Of a stretch of 64,000 nt of DNA, positions 45,626 to 54,250 are shown one piece after another. Source of the stretch: Chloroflexota bacterium. GTDB taxonomy: Bacteria > Chloroflexota > Anaerolineae > Anaerolineales > Villigracilaceae. Numbering within the stretch: position 1 is the first letter of the stretch; each line of letters starts with the position of its first letter. The stretch lies in NCBI GenBank assembly GCA_016234495.1, contig JACRBI010000004.1, positions 1 through 64,000 of the forward strand. Reading direction: 5' to 3'. The notes beneath the pieces were generated by a model. The model was not told where the DNA came from. It was given only the letters and a program-made list of their open reading frames with translations, and searched no databases. A program made the position numbers and the translations under genes.

Positions 45626-45871
45626 TGGTAATCATCCTTTCCTTTGGCAGGTGAAATTTGACAGTCGACTTTGAAAGATCGGAAATTGCTTGAATGTATT
45701 TTTTTCTATTTTCCTCCATTTCACAAACATAAACTCCTACGTTTTTCTCATTACCTGAAAACAGATTTCTGGCTCATGCAATTGGCTGGAGCACGAGGGA
45801 ATATGACTATACAGATTTATTTTATCTCATTTTTGGATTATAACAATATTTGTTCCTTTAAAAAATCGAGA

Positions 45872-46117
45872 TTATCCTTCCTTCACTACAACGATTGTGG
45901 CTTCAGTGACAAGTGCTGCAATCGCGCCAACAGCCGCAAGCGTGGGCGCTAAAACCAGCCCGACCACGCCAAACGAAAGCGGGAATTCGATCAACACTTT
46001 CCCGTCTTTATCTTTGATGATGATTTTGCGGATATTGCCTTCATGCAGAAGTTCCTTGAGCTTTGCAAGCATTTCTTCGCCGCTTACCTTGAATTCCTCG
46101 GTATTAAATTCAGACAT
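45872..46117 (-). CDS. DUF4342 domain protein
   Basis: The 81-residue protein has an N-terminal helix (VSGEEMLAKLKELLHEGN), two beta strands with IIIKDKDGKVLIEFPL, and a hydrophobic C-terminus. This pattern is the DUF4342 family, found in many Firmicutes and Chloroflexota. Function is unknown. A GGAGAG-like site precedes the ATG. A stem-loop sits in its leader. Confidence 0.85.
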   Translation of the reverse strand: MSEFNTEEFKVSGEEMLAKLKELLHEGNIRKIIIKDKDGKVLIEFPLSFGVVGLVLAPTLAAVGAIAALVTEATIVVVKEG

Positions 46118-46144
46118 GGAGCACTCTCCTTTCTCATATAAGAT

Positions 46145-46179
46145 CCATCCCTCAAACCAATATTAAATTTGAGGGATGG
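46145..46179. other. Stem-loop upstream of the DUF4342 gene
   Basis: A 12-base perfect stem (46145-46156/46168-46179) with an 11-base loop lies between the tiny Lys-rich gene and the DUF4342 gene. No T-run follows on the minus strand, so its role as terminator or leader structure is unclear. Confidence 0.5.
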
Positions 46180-46222
46180 AAATAGGAATTATTTGAGTCG
46201 ATCGAGTTGAAACGGCCGCGGC

Positions 46223-46300
46223 TTACTTCTTGGGCGGTTTTGGCTTCTCCTGCTTCTTCTTCTTTTTTTCTTTATTCTTGCCTTGTTCCTTGTTTGCCAT
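46223..46300 (-). CDS. Tiny lysine-rich protein (25 residues)
   Basis: A strong ribosome site AAGGAG lies six bases before the ATG at 46300. The product starts MANKEQGKNKEK, has nearly half Lys and ends KPKPPKK. Similar short Lys-rich proteins are annotated as hypothetical in many bacteria, as far as I recall; a nucleic-acid-binding or ribosome-associated role would be a guess. The frame extends upstream to 46408 but without a site. Confidence 0.6.
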   Translation of the reverse strand: MANKEQGKNKEKKKKKQEKPKPPKK

Positions 46301-46484
46301 GTTTAGCTCCTTTCCAAAAACCGCTTCAGCGGCCTTCGAATGAAATATTATGTCTTTACCCGGGGTTGAATTCGGGTCAAGACATTCAACAAACCTTAGA
46401 CAATGCAAATTATATCACCGCATAAATTTGGAAAATAGATATTCATTTCGGCAAATTGCAGTGCCCAAAGATGCCGGAACAGGC

Positions 46485-46490
46485 TAAAAT
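46485..46490 (+). promoter_or_regulatory. -10 box at leaderless distance from the response regulator
   Basis: TAAAAT ends six bases before the ATG at 46497, the same spacing as at the YtxG-like and GNAT-alr genes. No Shine-Dalgarno is visible. The -35 is poor. Confidence 0.5.
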
Positions 46491-46496
46491 AATGGC

Positions 46497-47129
46497 ATGG
46501 ATAAAAAACAAGGTTACCTATTGGTTGTTGAGGATATTCCCGACATCTTGAAGCTGCTGGAAGCCGCCCTAAGCTTTAAAGGTTATCGCGTGATTACAGC
46601 TCGCAATGGCGAAGAGGCTCTGGAAGTCATCGAACGGGAGCGCCCCGTATTGATCATCACCGACATTTTGATGCCGAAAATGGACGGCTTTAGCCTGCTC
46701 CATCGGCTGCGGATCAACTCCAAGACTCGAAAAATTCCAGTCGTTTTCCTTTCAGCTACTTACGTTGCGCCAGAGGACAAAAACTTTTCGCTGACACTCG
46801 GCGTAACTCGTTTCATAGAAAAGCCGATCAACCTTGAAGAATTCATGCTCGCAATTGAAGAACTTCTAAAACAGGGTGAACACTCCGCAATCCACGAGCC
46901 ATTGACCGGTCCAAATTTCTACGAGGAATATCGCGCCCGGCTTAATGCCAAGCTCGAGCAAAAAGTCACCCAGATCGCCCGTCTTGAAGGATTGCTGGAG
47001 ACTGCCACCGAGGAAGAGAAGTCATCTTTCCAGGAATCCCTAATCCTGGCAGCCACCGAACGAGACGAGATCCGCCTCCTGCTAGGACAGATCCGCGAAA
47101 GGTTTGAGAGGAAACTCAAGTCCGAGTAA
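46497..47129 (+). CDS. Single-receiver response regulator with coiled-coil tail
   Basis: The 210-residue protein has a receiver domain at about 1-122 with acidic residues at 13 and the phospho-Asp in LIITDILMPKMDG near 57, the Thr/Ser-type FLSAT near 87 and Lys in FIEKPI near 107. Residues about 130-210 form a charged helix likely to be a coiled coil, with no DNA-binding or enzyme domain. It may act through protein partners. No kinase gene is adjacent. tRNA-Leu follows. Confidence 0.88.
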   Translation: MDKKQGYLLVVEDIPDILKLLEAALSFKGYRVITARNGEEALEVIERERPVLIITDILMPKMDGFSLLHRLRINSKTRKIPVVFLSATYVAPEDKNFSLTLGVTRFIEKPINLEEFMLAIEELLKQGEHSAIHEPLTGPNFYEEYRARLNAKLEQKVTQIARLEGLLETATEEEKSSFQESLILAATERDEIRLLLGQIRERFERKLKSE

Positions 47130-47193
47130 CATCATCCGCGTATTGAATTCTTCATTCTAAAGAGCGATAAATTATAGTAGAATTGCAACCGCC

Positions 47194-47277
47194 GGGGCGA
47201 TGGCGGAATAGGCAGACGCAACGGACTTAAAATCCGTCGGTAGTGATACTGTGAGGGTTCGACCCCCTCTCGCCCCA
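47194..47277 (+). tRNA. tRNA-Leu (anticodon TAA)
   Basis: Acceptor 47194-47200 pairs with 47270-47276 and discriminator A47277. The anticodon stem 47221-47225/47233-47237 encloses TAA at 47228-47230, and a long variable arm follows, as expected for tRNA-Leu. CCA is not encoded. Confidence 0.96.
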
Positions 47278-47286
47278 CAAAAAAAT

Positions 47287-47330
47287 TGTCATTGCGTAGA
47301 ACCTGAGAAAAATCAAAGGGCGCAATGACA
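47287..47330. repeat. Inverted repeat of the GTCATTGCG family
   Basis: Arms TGTCATTGCG (47287-47296) and CGCAATGACA (47321-47330) are exact inverse copies flanking 24 bases. The arm word also opens the repeat at 54157. It lies between tRNA-Leu and dgt and reaches into an apparent upstream start codon of dgt at 47325. Confidence 0.75.
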
Positions 47331-47348
47331 GTTTCGTCTAAAGGTGTT

Positions 47349-48500
47349 ATGTTCTTTACTCGTCAACATCTGGAAGAGATCGAAGACAAAAGCCTTGCCG
47401 CTTACGGAACGCGAAGCAAGGACTCAAAAGGCCGCGCCTATCTGGATAGCGAACCAGATTATCGCACCTCTTTTCAACGCGACCGCGACCGCATCCTGCA
47501 CACCACCGCATTTCGCAGATTGGAATACAAGACTCAAGTATTCATCAACTTCGAGGGCGACTACTTTCGCACCCGCCTCACCCACACGCTGGAAGTTGCC
47601 CAGATCGGCCGGACATTAGCCCGCGCTTTGGGCGCGAACGAAGACCTGGTTGAGACCATCTGCCTTGCGCACGATCTCGGGCATTCACCCTTCGGGCACT
47701 CTGGCGAAATTGCACTGGCAAGGCTGATGAAGGATTTCGGCGGATTCGACCACAACAAGCAATCTCTGCGAATCGTTACTGAACTCGAGCAGCGCTACCC
47801 GGAATTCCCCGGCTTGAATCTCACCTGGGAGGTGCGTGAAGGCATGGTCAAGCACGAGTCTGAATATGACATCTCCGACGCGCGCGACTACAACCCCGAA
47901 TTACGCGGCAACCTCGAAACACAGATCGCCAATGTGGCAGACGAGCTTGCCTACACCACCCATGACCTGGATGATGGCTTGCGCTCAGGCATGATCAATC
48001 CGCAGCTGCTTGAAGGCGTCGCCCTGTGGGAGATTCTGCGCGAAACGTATAACTGGCATGGGTCAAATCTGAGCGACATGGAACGTCACCGCATGATCCG
48101 CCATTTGGTGGGTTTGCTGGTCACAGATATTTTGCACTCGACAGAAATCCGCATCAAGGACAGCAAGATAAAGTCCCCGAATGATATTCAAAAACTAAGG
48201 CACAACATCATCGGTTACAGCGAGGAAATGCAGCGGCGAAACCGAGAGCTGAAAGACCTGCTCTACAAAAAGTTGTACCGCCATTTCCGCGTTGTGCGAA
48301 TGCAAGTCAAAGCAGAGCATAATATTTCACAGTTATTCCATGCCTATAAAGCCGAGCCTTCCATCCTGCCTGATCACGTGCAATCCTTTATCGAAAAACG
48401 CGGGCTGGAACGCACAATCTGCGATCACATTGCAGGCATGACAGACCGATACGCTATTGAAGAACACCAAAAGCTTTTCAACCCCTTTGAGAAACCATAA
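47349..48500 (+). CDS. dgt: Deoxyguanosinetriphosphate triphosphohydrolase-like HD protein
   Basis: The 383-residue HD-superfamily enzyme removes triphosphate from dNTPs. Motifs: DYRTSFQRDRDRILHTTAFRRL near residue 30, HTLEVAQIGR near 69, the metal-binding HDLGHSPFGHSGE near 108 and a later Asp in NVADELAYTTHD. The layout fits the Dgt-like subfamily present in most bacteria. The ATG at 47349 gives the usual N-terminus (MFFTRQHLEEIED); the ATG at 47325 lies inside a repeat arm and is unlikely. AAAGG is close upstream. Confidence 0.92.
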   Translation: MFFTRQHLEEIEDKSLAAYGTRSKDSKGRAYLDSEPDYRTSFQRDRDRILHTTAFRRLEYKTQVFINFEGDYFRTRLTHTLEVAQIGRTLARALGANEDLVETICLAHDLGHSPFGHSGEIALARLMKDFGGFDHNKQSLRIVTELEQRYPEFPGLNLTWEVREGMVKHESEYDISDARDYNPELRGNLETQIANVADELAYTTHDLDDGLRSGMINPQLLEGVALWEILRETYNWHGSNLSDMERHRMIRHLVGLLVTDILHSTEIRIKDSKIKSPNDIQKLRHNIIGYSEEMQRRNRELKDLLYKKLYRHFRVVRMQVKAEHNISQLFHAYKAEPSILPDHVQSFIEKRGLERTICDHIAGMTDRYAIEEHQKLFNPFEKP

Positions 48501-48578
48501 TTCTTCAAAGTCAGGGGAGCAAAGTATATTCCCCGTCAGTAATCAGTGAATATCAATATCAAAAGAGGAATGCGCAAA

Positions 48579-49040
48579 ATGAGTCAAAACTATCTTACCC
48601 CCGAAGGCGAAGCAAAACTTCAAGCCGAATTACAGGAATTAAAAGGCGCCAAACGCGAGGAGCTTTCTCAACGGCTGCGCTCCGCCATTCAAATGGGCGA
48701 TCTATCAGAGAACGCGGATTACCATAAAGCCAAGGAGGATCAGGGATTCCTCGAAGGGCGCATTCAGGAACTTGAGGCGATTCTGCGCAACGCGCAAATC
48801 ATTGTCGAGAACTCCAACAAGGATGCGGTCTTTGTCGGCTCGCATGTTACCATTCAGGAAGGCGACTTTGACGCCGAAACTTATCATCTCGTTGGTCCCA
48901 CAGAAGCAGATCCGCGCCAGGGCAGGATATCCTACGAATCCCCCATCGGACGCGCCTTGATGGATAAAAAAGTCGGCGATTTTGCCGAAGCTGAAACCCC
49001 CGGCGGAAAGATCAAATTCAAGGTGTTAAAAATTGAGTAG
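48579..49040 (+). CDS. greA: Transcription elongation factor GreA
   Basis: The 153-residue protein has the N-terminal coiled-coil hairpin (about 1-75) with the acidic tip LSENADYHKAKEDQ near residues 44-57, which stimulates RNA polymerase to cleave backtracked transcripts, and the C-terminal FKBP-like domain with SPIGRALMDKKVGD near 125. The start at 48579 (MSQNYLTPEG) gives the family's usual length, and AGAGGA lies nine bases upstream; 48546 and 48570 give extensions seldom seen. Confidence 0.95.
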   Translation: MSQNYLTPEGEAKLQAELQELKGAKREELSQRLRSAIQMGDLSENADYHKAKEDQGFLEGRIQELEAILRNAQIIVENSNKDAVFVGSHVTIQEGDFDAETYHLVGPTEADPRQGRISYESPIGRALMDKKVGDFAEAETPGGKIKFKVLKIE

Positions 49041-49069
49041 GTTATAGCTGTCCGATAAAACTTAATCAA

Positions 49070-49105
49070 AAAAGCCGCTTCGACTTTTATAGCGAAGCGG
49101 CTTTT
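49070..49105. terminator. Bidirectional intrinsic terminator
   Basis: A 13-base perfect stem (49070-49082/49093-49105) with a ten-base loop, A-run before and T-rich after, lies between greA and the convergent membrane-protein gene. Confidence 0.9.
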
Positions 49106-49115
49106 AGTTTTATTT

Positions 49116-50120
49116 TTACTCTGCCTTTTGTTTTGGCCAAATAGCCAATTCGAGGGTGATGCGCTCAAAGTAGCTATTGTCAGGCAGCGGCCCATGTCCA
49201 TATTCAAGGTCAACAACGGTTGCCAGCAATTGCAGCGTGGCAGTCTCAAGCAGGATCTGCCCCTGCGGAGCGACAACCACCAGTTCGCCTTTTGGCTCCA
49301 GGCGGGAGCGAATGGCCGAGTCGTTGAACGCGTGCTGCGACATCAAAACCTTTGTCGCTGTTTTGATATCGTTCTTATCAAACAGCCAGATCTCGAGCGC
49401 CGTGACCTTCTTGGGTTCGCCAACCCCAATTGCTTCTGACACGCCCACGCCGTATTCTCCCATGAACTCACCAGCCTGTGTGTCAATGCTGAACGATTCA
49501 TCGTACAGGTCGTCCCCAAGGATGTAGGTGGTCATATTCTGCGTGATCGGCGGAGCCAGCCCAAGTTGTTCAAAATTGGTTTTCTCAGCATTACGGCTGA
49601 GTTCAACAGCCTGCATGGTTGGCGTTACTTCTCCGCTGCCGCGTTTTGATAATAACCTTACAAGGTAAAAGCCGCCTGCGCCCAGCACACCGAGGACAAG
49701 AACGGAACCAAATATGATGATTGCGGTTTTTGTAATTGACGACGATCCCGCAGCTGTTTCTGGCTCTTCTGGCTGCGCCCCTTCCGCTGAAAGTACGCGA
49801 GTGACCAGTTCACCATAGAGTTTAATCACTGCCGGATCCAGCGTTCCTGGGTCGGATTGGATTGTCGCAAATGCTGTTTGCGCGCCAGGGCCGAGGCTTT
49901 GCCAGCGCTGAACCGCCAAATCAGGATTTTGGTTAACGCGATAGGAGTCGATCGCCATCCGCAGGTAGTCCACTTGCAGGTCAGCTCGTAAATAATCCGG
50001 TGTGGCATCCTTAAAGTCTTTTGTACCCCAACCGATAAATAACCCAACCACCAGCCCGATAATCACGGCAAGTATTGGTGCAATCGGCAGTTTCTTCAAT
50101 AAGGCTACGATAAAGTCCAT
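49116..50120 (-). CDS. Two-helix membrane protein of unknown function
   Basis: The 334-residue protein starts at 50120 (MDFIVALL), where AGGAG lies six bases upstream. It has membrane helices at about 13-33 and 130-155; between them is an extracytoplasmic helical region of about 95 residues containing DYLRADLQVDYLRMAIDSYR. A beta-rich cytoplasmic domain fills about 175-334 with regular ILGDDLYDESF and ALEIWLFDKNDI segments. I do not recognise a family, though similar proteins appear to be common in Anaerolineae. It is last in the minus-strand run. Confidence 0.7.
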   Translation of the reverse strand: MDFIVALLKKLPIAPILAVIIGLVVGLFIGWGTKDFKDATPDYLRADLQVDYLRMAIDSYRVNQNPDLAVQRWQSLGPGAQTAFATIQSDPGTLDPAVIKLYGELVTRVLSAEGAQPEEPETAAGSSSITKTAIIIFGSVLVLGVLGAGGFYLVRLLSKRGSGEVTPTMQAVELSRNAEKTNFEQLGLAPPITQNMTTYILGDDLYDESFSIDTQAGEFMGEYGVGVSEAIGVGEPKKVTALEIWLFDKNDIKTATKVLMSQHAFNDSAIRSRLEPKGELVVVAPQGQILLETATLQLLATVVDLEYGHGPLPDNSYFERITLELAIWPKQKAE

Positions 50121-50189
50121 ACGAGACTCCTTTGTTCGGTTATATTTATCCAATTATACATCGTATTACAAGCGGGCTATACGGCAGAT

Positions 50190-51575
50190 TCAACTCCGCG
50201 CTTCCATTAGGTACAGCGTGCGCTCCGAGTCGCGCACAGACTCAGCTTTATTGATTGTAAAACGGGAGGAAAATGCCGCTTCAAATCCTTCGCGCGTGTA
50301 ATTTGGAAAAATATCCTCGCGTGATGTCAACAGCCTCTGAACCTGCGAATCGGATTTGGGCACGAACTCGATCACCAGCCACTTGCAATGCGCTGAGAAA
50401 AAATCCGCCAGTTGCGGAAGCGGCACATTGTTTGAAATCGCAAGATGATGAATGACCGCCAGCGCCAGCGCCATATCCACCGGGCCGCGCGCGCCAAACG
50501 AATCACGCTCAGTGTTATTCCAGCCGATGGACGGGCTTGGATTTGTCAGGTCCAATACCAGCGGTAAAACATTTTGTTCTTTGTTCGATTTTACGATGCG
50601 ATAATTTTGCTCGACCGCAGCCGGGTCAATATCGAATGAAACCGTAAACGCACCCGACGATGCAGCCTCACGGCTGAAAATACCGGTATTGCCGCCAAAG
50701 TCCCAGACCAGCGCAGGCTTTTTTTCCACAGACCATTCCCTCACCAAAATTTTTTTATGCTCAAACGCAGAGTCGGAATAATTCGTGTTCTCGTAATAAT
50801 CGCCCCACTCTGTGCCGGCAGGCTTCCAGGTGAGATTCCTGACCGCAGTCTCAAGGCTTTCGATCAAACCGATCATTGCCTGTCTCGACACGCGCAGCGT
50901 GCCTGTGCGCGGTGCAATCACTTTATCTGAATATCTTTTCTGCGCGCGCGCGTGAATGTGAACATGAGTCAGCAAGCTGAAATTAAACTTCGTCTTTGCG
51001 GGCAATAAGCCGCTCGCAAGGTCAAGCGGAACTCCGTCAATATATACCCGCAGTAATTGACTCAGGCGCACATCACGATAACTCATCAATGCCAGCGGTG
51101 CAAGAAAATGCTGGCAAAATTGTTTGTATGCCGTCCACGGCTGGCCTTCCTTGTAAATCTCAAACGACAGAGTATCGATCAACGCCGCCTTGCCACGCAC
51201 GAACTGAATGTTATAGGCGCTCGCATCCTTCAACGACATGTCCATTTTCAGCGCGCGCTTTTGAATGGACAGCGTCGCCAGCGCCGCATCCTTCAATTGG
51301 CTGAACGACCACTCATACGGATAGGAGATGAAAGACACCCGCTCGGGCTGGATGACTTTTAACCCCGCATCAGACTTAACCGAAATCTGGTCAGCCTCAA
51401 TGTGCGGAATCAGCAGCCCGGCCTTGACCAGTCTCTCGTACAGCCCGGAGTCCATCAACCGCGCGTAATCTTTCGAATACACGCGGTTGATCTGTCGGTA
51501 CAGGATTCCATTGTCAGTAAACAGAAACCCGCTCGGGTCGCGGAAAGAAGCGGAGAGCTGTCCAGTTTTAGGCAT
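50190..51575 (-). CDS. SAM-dependent methyltransferase with long N-terminal domain
   Basis: The 461-residue protein has an N-terminal domain (about 1-235, with YSKDYARLMDSGLY and SYPYEWSFSQLKDAA) found in a family of orphan class I methyltransferases, and a C-terminal Rossmann domain with VWDFGGNTGIFS near residue 285 and a later FDID acidic loop. The ATG at 51575 overlaps the stop of the preceding small gene by eight bases (ATGCCTAA), which indicates coupling; in-frame ATGs farther upstream lie inside that gene. The small partner gene next to it is a recurring arrangement, as far as I recall. The substrate is unknown. Confidence 0.82.
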   Translation of the reverse strand: MPKTGQLSASFRDPSGFLFTDNGILYRQINRVYSKDYARLMDSGLYERLVKAGLLIPHIEADQISVKSDAGLKVIQPERVSFISYPYEWSFSQLKDAALATLSIQKRALKMDMSLKDASAYNIQFVRGKAALIDTLSFEIYKEGQPWTAYKQFCQHFLAPLALMSYRDVRLSQLLRVYIDGVPLDLASGLLPAKTKFNFSLLTHVHIHARAQKRYSDKVIAPRTGTLRVSRQAMIGLIESLETAVRNLTWKPAGTEWGDYYENTNYSDSAFEHKKILVREWSVEKKPALVWDFGGNTGIFSREAASSGAFTVSFDIDPAAVEQNYRIVKSNKEQNVLPLVLDLTNPSPSIGWNNTERDSFGARGPVDMALALAVIHHLAISNNVPLPQLADFFSAHCKWLVIEFVPKSDSQVQRLLTSREDIFPNYTREGFEAAFSSRFTINKAESVRDSERTLYLMEARS

Positions 51576-51744
51576 CGCTTGAATCGTCATCCTCATCTGA
51601 TTTTGGCTTTGCCCCAAAAAGCGATTTGATCCTGCTCCACGAGGCGCGCAGGGCAACCCCCAGCCCCAGCAGGACGGCAAGTAAAATTTGGATGATGATG
51701 CTCCCGGAACCGGGGTCGAGATATGGAAGCGGTGCAAATTGCAT
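51568..51744 (-). CDS. Small single-helix membrane protein (58 residues)
   Basis: The 58-residue product begins MQFAPLPYLDPGSGS, has one hydrophobic helix (about 15-34), a basic middle and an acidic end rich in Asp and Ser. The LDPGSGS start is typical of small membrane proteins next to methyltransferases. GGAG lies six bases before the ATG at 51744; a longer start at 51771 lacks a site. It overlaps the methyltransferase gene by eight bases. Confidence 0.78.
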   Translation of the reverse strand: MQFAPLPYLDPGSGSIIIQILLAVLLGLGVALRASWSRIKSLFGAKPKSDEDDDSSDA

Positions 51745-51827
51745 TTTATTCTCCGTGTTGTACCGCAACATTTATGTTGCGTATGAATTTAAATCTTCTC
51801 TCGCAAGATAAATCTTGCAGCACATTA

Positions 51828-54137
51828 CTATTCAACAGCTTCAGGGACGATCTCTTCCAGCAGGAAGGACTCTGAACATTTGGCGCATTGCGCTTCGCGT
51901 TTGTTGGCGACCACCAGTAAGCCGCCGCACTTGGGGCACGGTACAGCCAGCGGTTTTTTCCAGGACGTGAAATCGCAATTTGGGTAATTGACACAGCCAA
52001 AAAACGTGCGGCCTTTGCGGGTCTTTCTTTCAACCAGGTCGCCGCCATCGGTCGGGCAGGCAACCCCGATCTTCAACAGCCAGGGTTCGGTATAACGGCA
52101 ATCGGGGAAACCGCTGCACGAAATGAATTTACCAAAACGCCCGTAGCGAATAACCAGTTCCTTGCCGCAGTTCGGGCAGGCGCGCCCGATGGGCTCGGGG
52201 CCTGATTTGGTGACAGGCATTTCAGCCTGCGCTTTTTTCACATCCTCGGCGAATGGAGTATAAAATTCCTGAATGGCGTCCGTCCACGCCATCTGGCCAT
52301 CCGCGATCTTGTCTAGGTCTTCTTCCATGTGCGCGGTGAAATTAAAGTCCACCACTTCGGGGAAGTATTGCACCATCAGGTCGTTGACTTGCAAGCCTGT
52401 ATCGGTTGGGATAAGACGCTTATCCACGCGCTCAACATATCCGCGCTGCTGGATCGTTGATATGGTCGGCGCATACGTGGACGGGCGGCCGATTCCATTC
52501 TCTTCCAGTGCCTGCACCAGCGACGCTTCTGAAAAGCGCGGCGGCGGTTGTGTGAAATGTTGTTCGGGAATGAGTCGCACCAATTCCTGCGTTTGTCCTT
52601 CTGCGATGCCCACAGGGATTTTTACATTTTCTTCGTCGTCTTCGGTCTTGAGGTCTTCATTCTTCGCTTCTTCATAAACGACCAAAAAGCCGGGGAACTT
52701 CACCGCCGAGCCGGAAGCGCGTAAAAGATATTCGTGTTCGCTGGTCTTGCCGGTAACTTCCACTTGCAGGGTATCGAAAACAGCCGATTCCATCTGCGAG
52801 GCAACAAATCGCTGCCAGATTAAACGATATAACTTGAACATGGCCGGGTCGAGAAAATCTTTTACCTTCTCCGGGTCGCGCATTGCGGAGGTCGGGCGGA
52901 TGGCTTCATGCGCTTCCTGCGCGTTCGCAGATTTCGTTTTATAAACAGGGGCTTCGGCGGGCAGATAATCCTTGCCGTATTTTCCAGAAACGTATTCACG
53001 CGCTTCATTCTGCGCGATCGTAGAAACATTCATTGAGTCGGTGCGCATGTAAGTGATGAGACCCGTCGTGCCGCCCTCGCCCACATCCTGACCTTCATAC
53101 AACCCCTGAGCAAGTCCCATCGTGCGCTTGGCGGTGAAGCCAAGTTTACGCGAAGCTTCCTGCTGTAAAGTGGATGTAGTGAACGGCGCAGAGGGTTTGC
53201 GTCTGCGTTCGCCGCGTTTGACCTTTGTCACCGAATATGCGGCAGTTTCCATGTCAAACAGAATCGGTTTGACCACCGCTTCATTATTAAGTTCGGGGTC
53301 TTTATCGTCAACCCGCGCCAGTTTCGCAAGAAAGGAGGATTTCAGACTCCCATGCTTAAACTCACCGTGGATTGACCAATACTCGACGGGCTTGAACTCG
53401 TCTATTTCACGTTCACGCTCGACGATGAGCCTGAGAGCCACCGATTGCACGCGCCCCGCTGACAGACGTCCGCGCACCTTCTCCCACAAGATGGGGCTGA
53501 TGCTGTAACCGACAAGGCGGTCCAACACACGCCGCGCCTGCTGTGCGTTGACCAGGTCCATGTTGATCTCGCGCGGATGCGCAAACGCCTCCGCCACGGC
53601 TGGAGCGGTGATTTCATGGAAAACCACGCGCTTGGTGCGCTCCATGTCGATCTGCGCGGCTTCAGCTAAATGCCACGAAATGGATTCGCCTTCCCGGTCA
53701 GGATCGGTGGCGAGAAAGATTTCTTCTGCAGTGGAAGCGAGCTTCTTGATCTCCTTGACCACATCCTTTTTCTCGTTCGGTACGCGATATTTCGGCGCAA
53801 AGTTATTGTCCACATCCACCGAGAGCTGCGACTTGAGCAGGTCGCGCACGTGTCCCACCGAAGCACGGACTGTGTATCCCTTGCCGAGAAACCGCCCGAC
53901 TGTCTTTGCCTTGGCTGGCGATTCGACAATCACCAATTTGCCGTCACGCTTGATAACCTTCTCCGGCTTGGGCGGCGCGACCATATCCGCATGAGCGTCA
54001 GTGCGCCCCATGCGGAAAAGTTTTGTACCGCATTCAGTACAAACTGCCGTGCTCACAGGAGAACCCTTCGCATTAAATCCCGCGACCGGGTCCTTCATCT
54101 CTCGTTTGGTCTTGCACTTCATACAATAAGCTTCCAT
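51828..54137 (-). CDS. topA: DNA topoisomerase I with N-terminal zinc ribbon
   Basis: The 769-residue type IA enzyme relaxes negative supercoils. Residues about 1-45 form a zinc ribbon (C-x2-C and C-x2-C pairs, DUF5679-like) not present in E. coli TopA. The TOPRIM domain starts near 67 (KLVIVESPAKAKT) with DPDREGE near 145. The active-site Tyr is in GLITYMRTDS near 365. Three C-terminal zinc fingers follow from about 655 (CPNCG, CPTDGG and CPKCG starts). AAGGA precedes the ATG. The mannose-1-phosphate guanylyltransferase gene lies upstream across a repeat. Confidence 0.95.
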   Translation of the reverse strand: MEAYCMKCKTKREMKDPVAGFNAKGSPVSTAVCTECGTKLFRMGRTDAHADMVAPPKPEKVIKRDGKLVIVESPAKAKTVGRFLGKGYTVRASVGHVRDLLKSQLSVDVDNNFAPKYRVPNEKKDVVKEIKKLASTAEEIFLATDPDREGESISWHLAEAAQIDMERTKRVVFHEITAPAVAEAFAHPREINMDLVNAQQARRVLDRLVGYSISPILWEKVRGRLSAGRVQSVALRLIVEREREIDEFKPVEYWSIHGEFKHGSLKSSFLAKLARVDDKDPELNNEAVVKPILFDMETAAYSVTKVKRGERRRKPSAPFTTSTLQQEASRKLGFTAKRTMGLAQGLYEGQDVGEGGTTGLITYMRTDSMNVSTIAQNEAREYVSGKYGKDYLPAEAPVYKTKSANAQEAHEAIRPTSAMRDPEKVKDFLDPAMFKLYRLIWQRFVASQMESAVFDTLQVEVTGKTSEHEYLLRASGSAVKFPGFLVVYEEAKNEDLKTEDDEENVKIPVGIAEGQTQELVRLIPEQHFTQPPPRFSEASLVQALEENGIGRPSTYAPTISTIQQRGYVERVDKRLIPTDTGLQVNDLMVQYFPEVVDFNFTAHMEEDLDKIADGQMAWTDAIQEFYTPFAEDVKKAQAEMPVTKSGPEPIGRACPNCGKELVIRYGRFGKFISCSGFPDCRYTEPWLLKIGVACPTDGGDLVERKTRKGRTFFGCVNYPNCDFTSWKKPLAVPCPKCGGLLVVANKREAQCAKCSESFLLEEIVPEAVE

Positions 54138-54156
54138 TAATTATCCTTGTTGTTCT

Positions 54157-54245
54157 CGTCATTGCGAGCGTACTTCGCGAAGCAAGCTCCTCTTCCAATA
54201 TACATAAGGTTGCTTCGTCGGAAAGAGCGCCCTCCTCGCAACGAC
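54157..54245. repeat. CGTCATTGCGAGCG-type palindromic element
   Basis: The 89-base segment opens CGTCATTGCGAG and ends CTCGCAACGAC, with CTTCGCGAAGC and GCTTCGTCGG palindromic islands inside, so it folds as an imperfect hairpin. Elements with this opening are very common in intergenic regions of Chloroflexota and several other phyla. A shorter relative is at 47287-47330. It fills the gap between topA and manC. Confidence 0.8.
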
Positions 54246-54250
54246 ATAAT

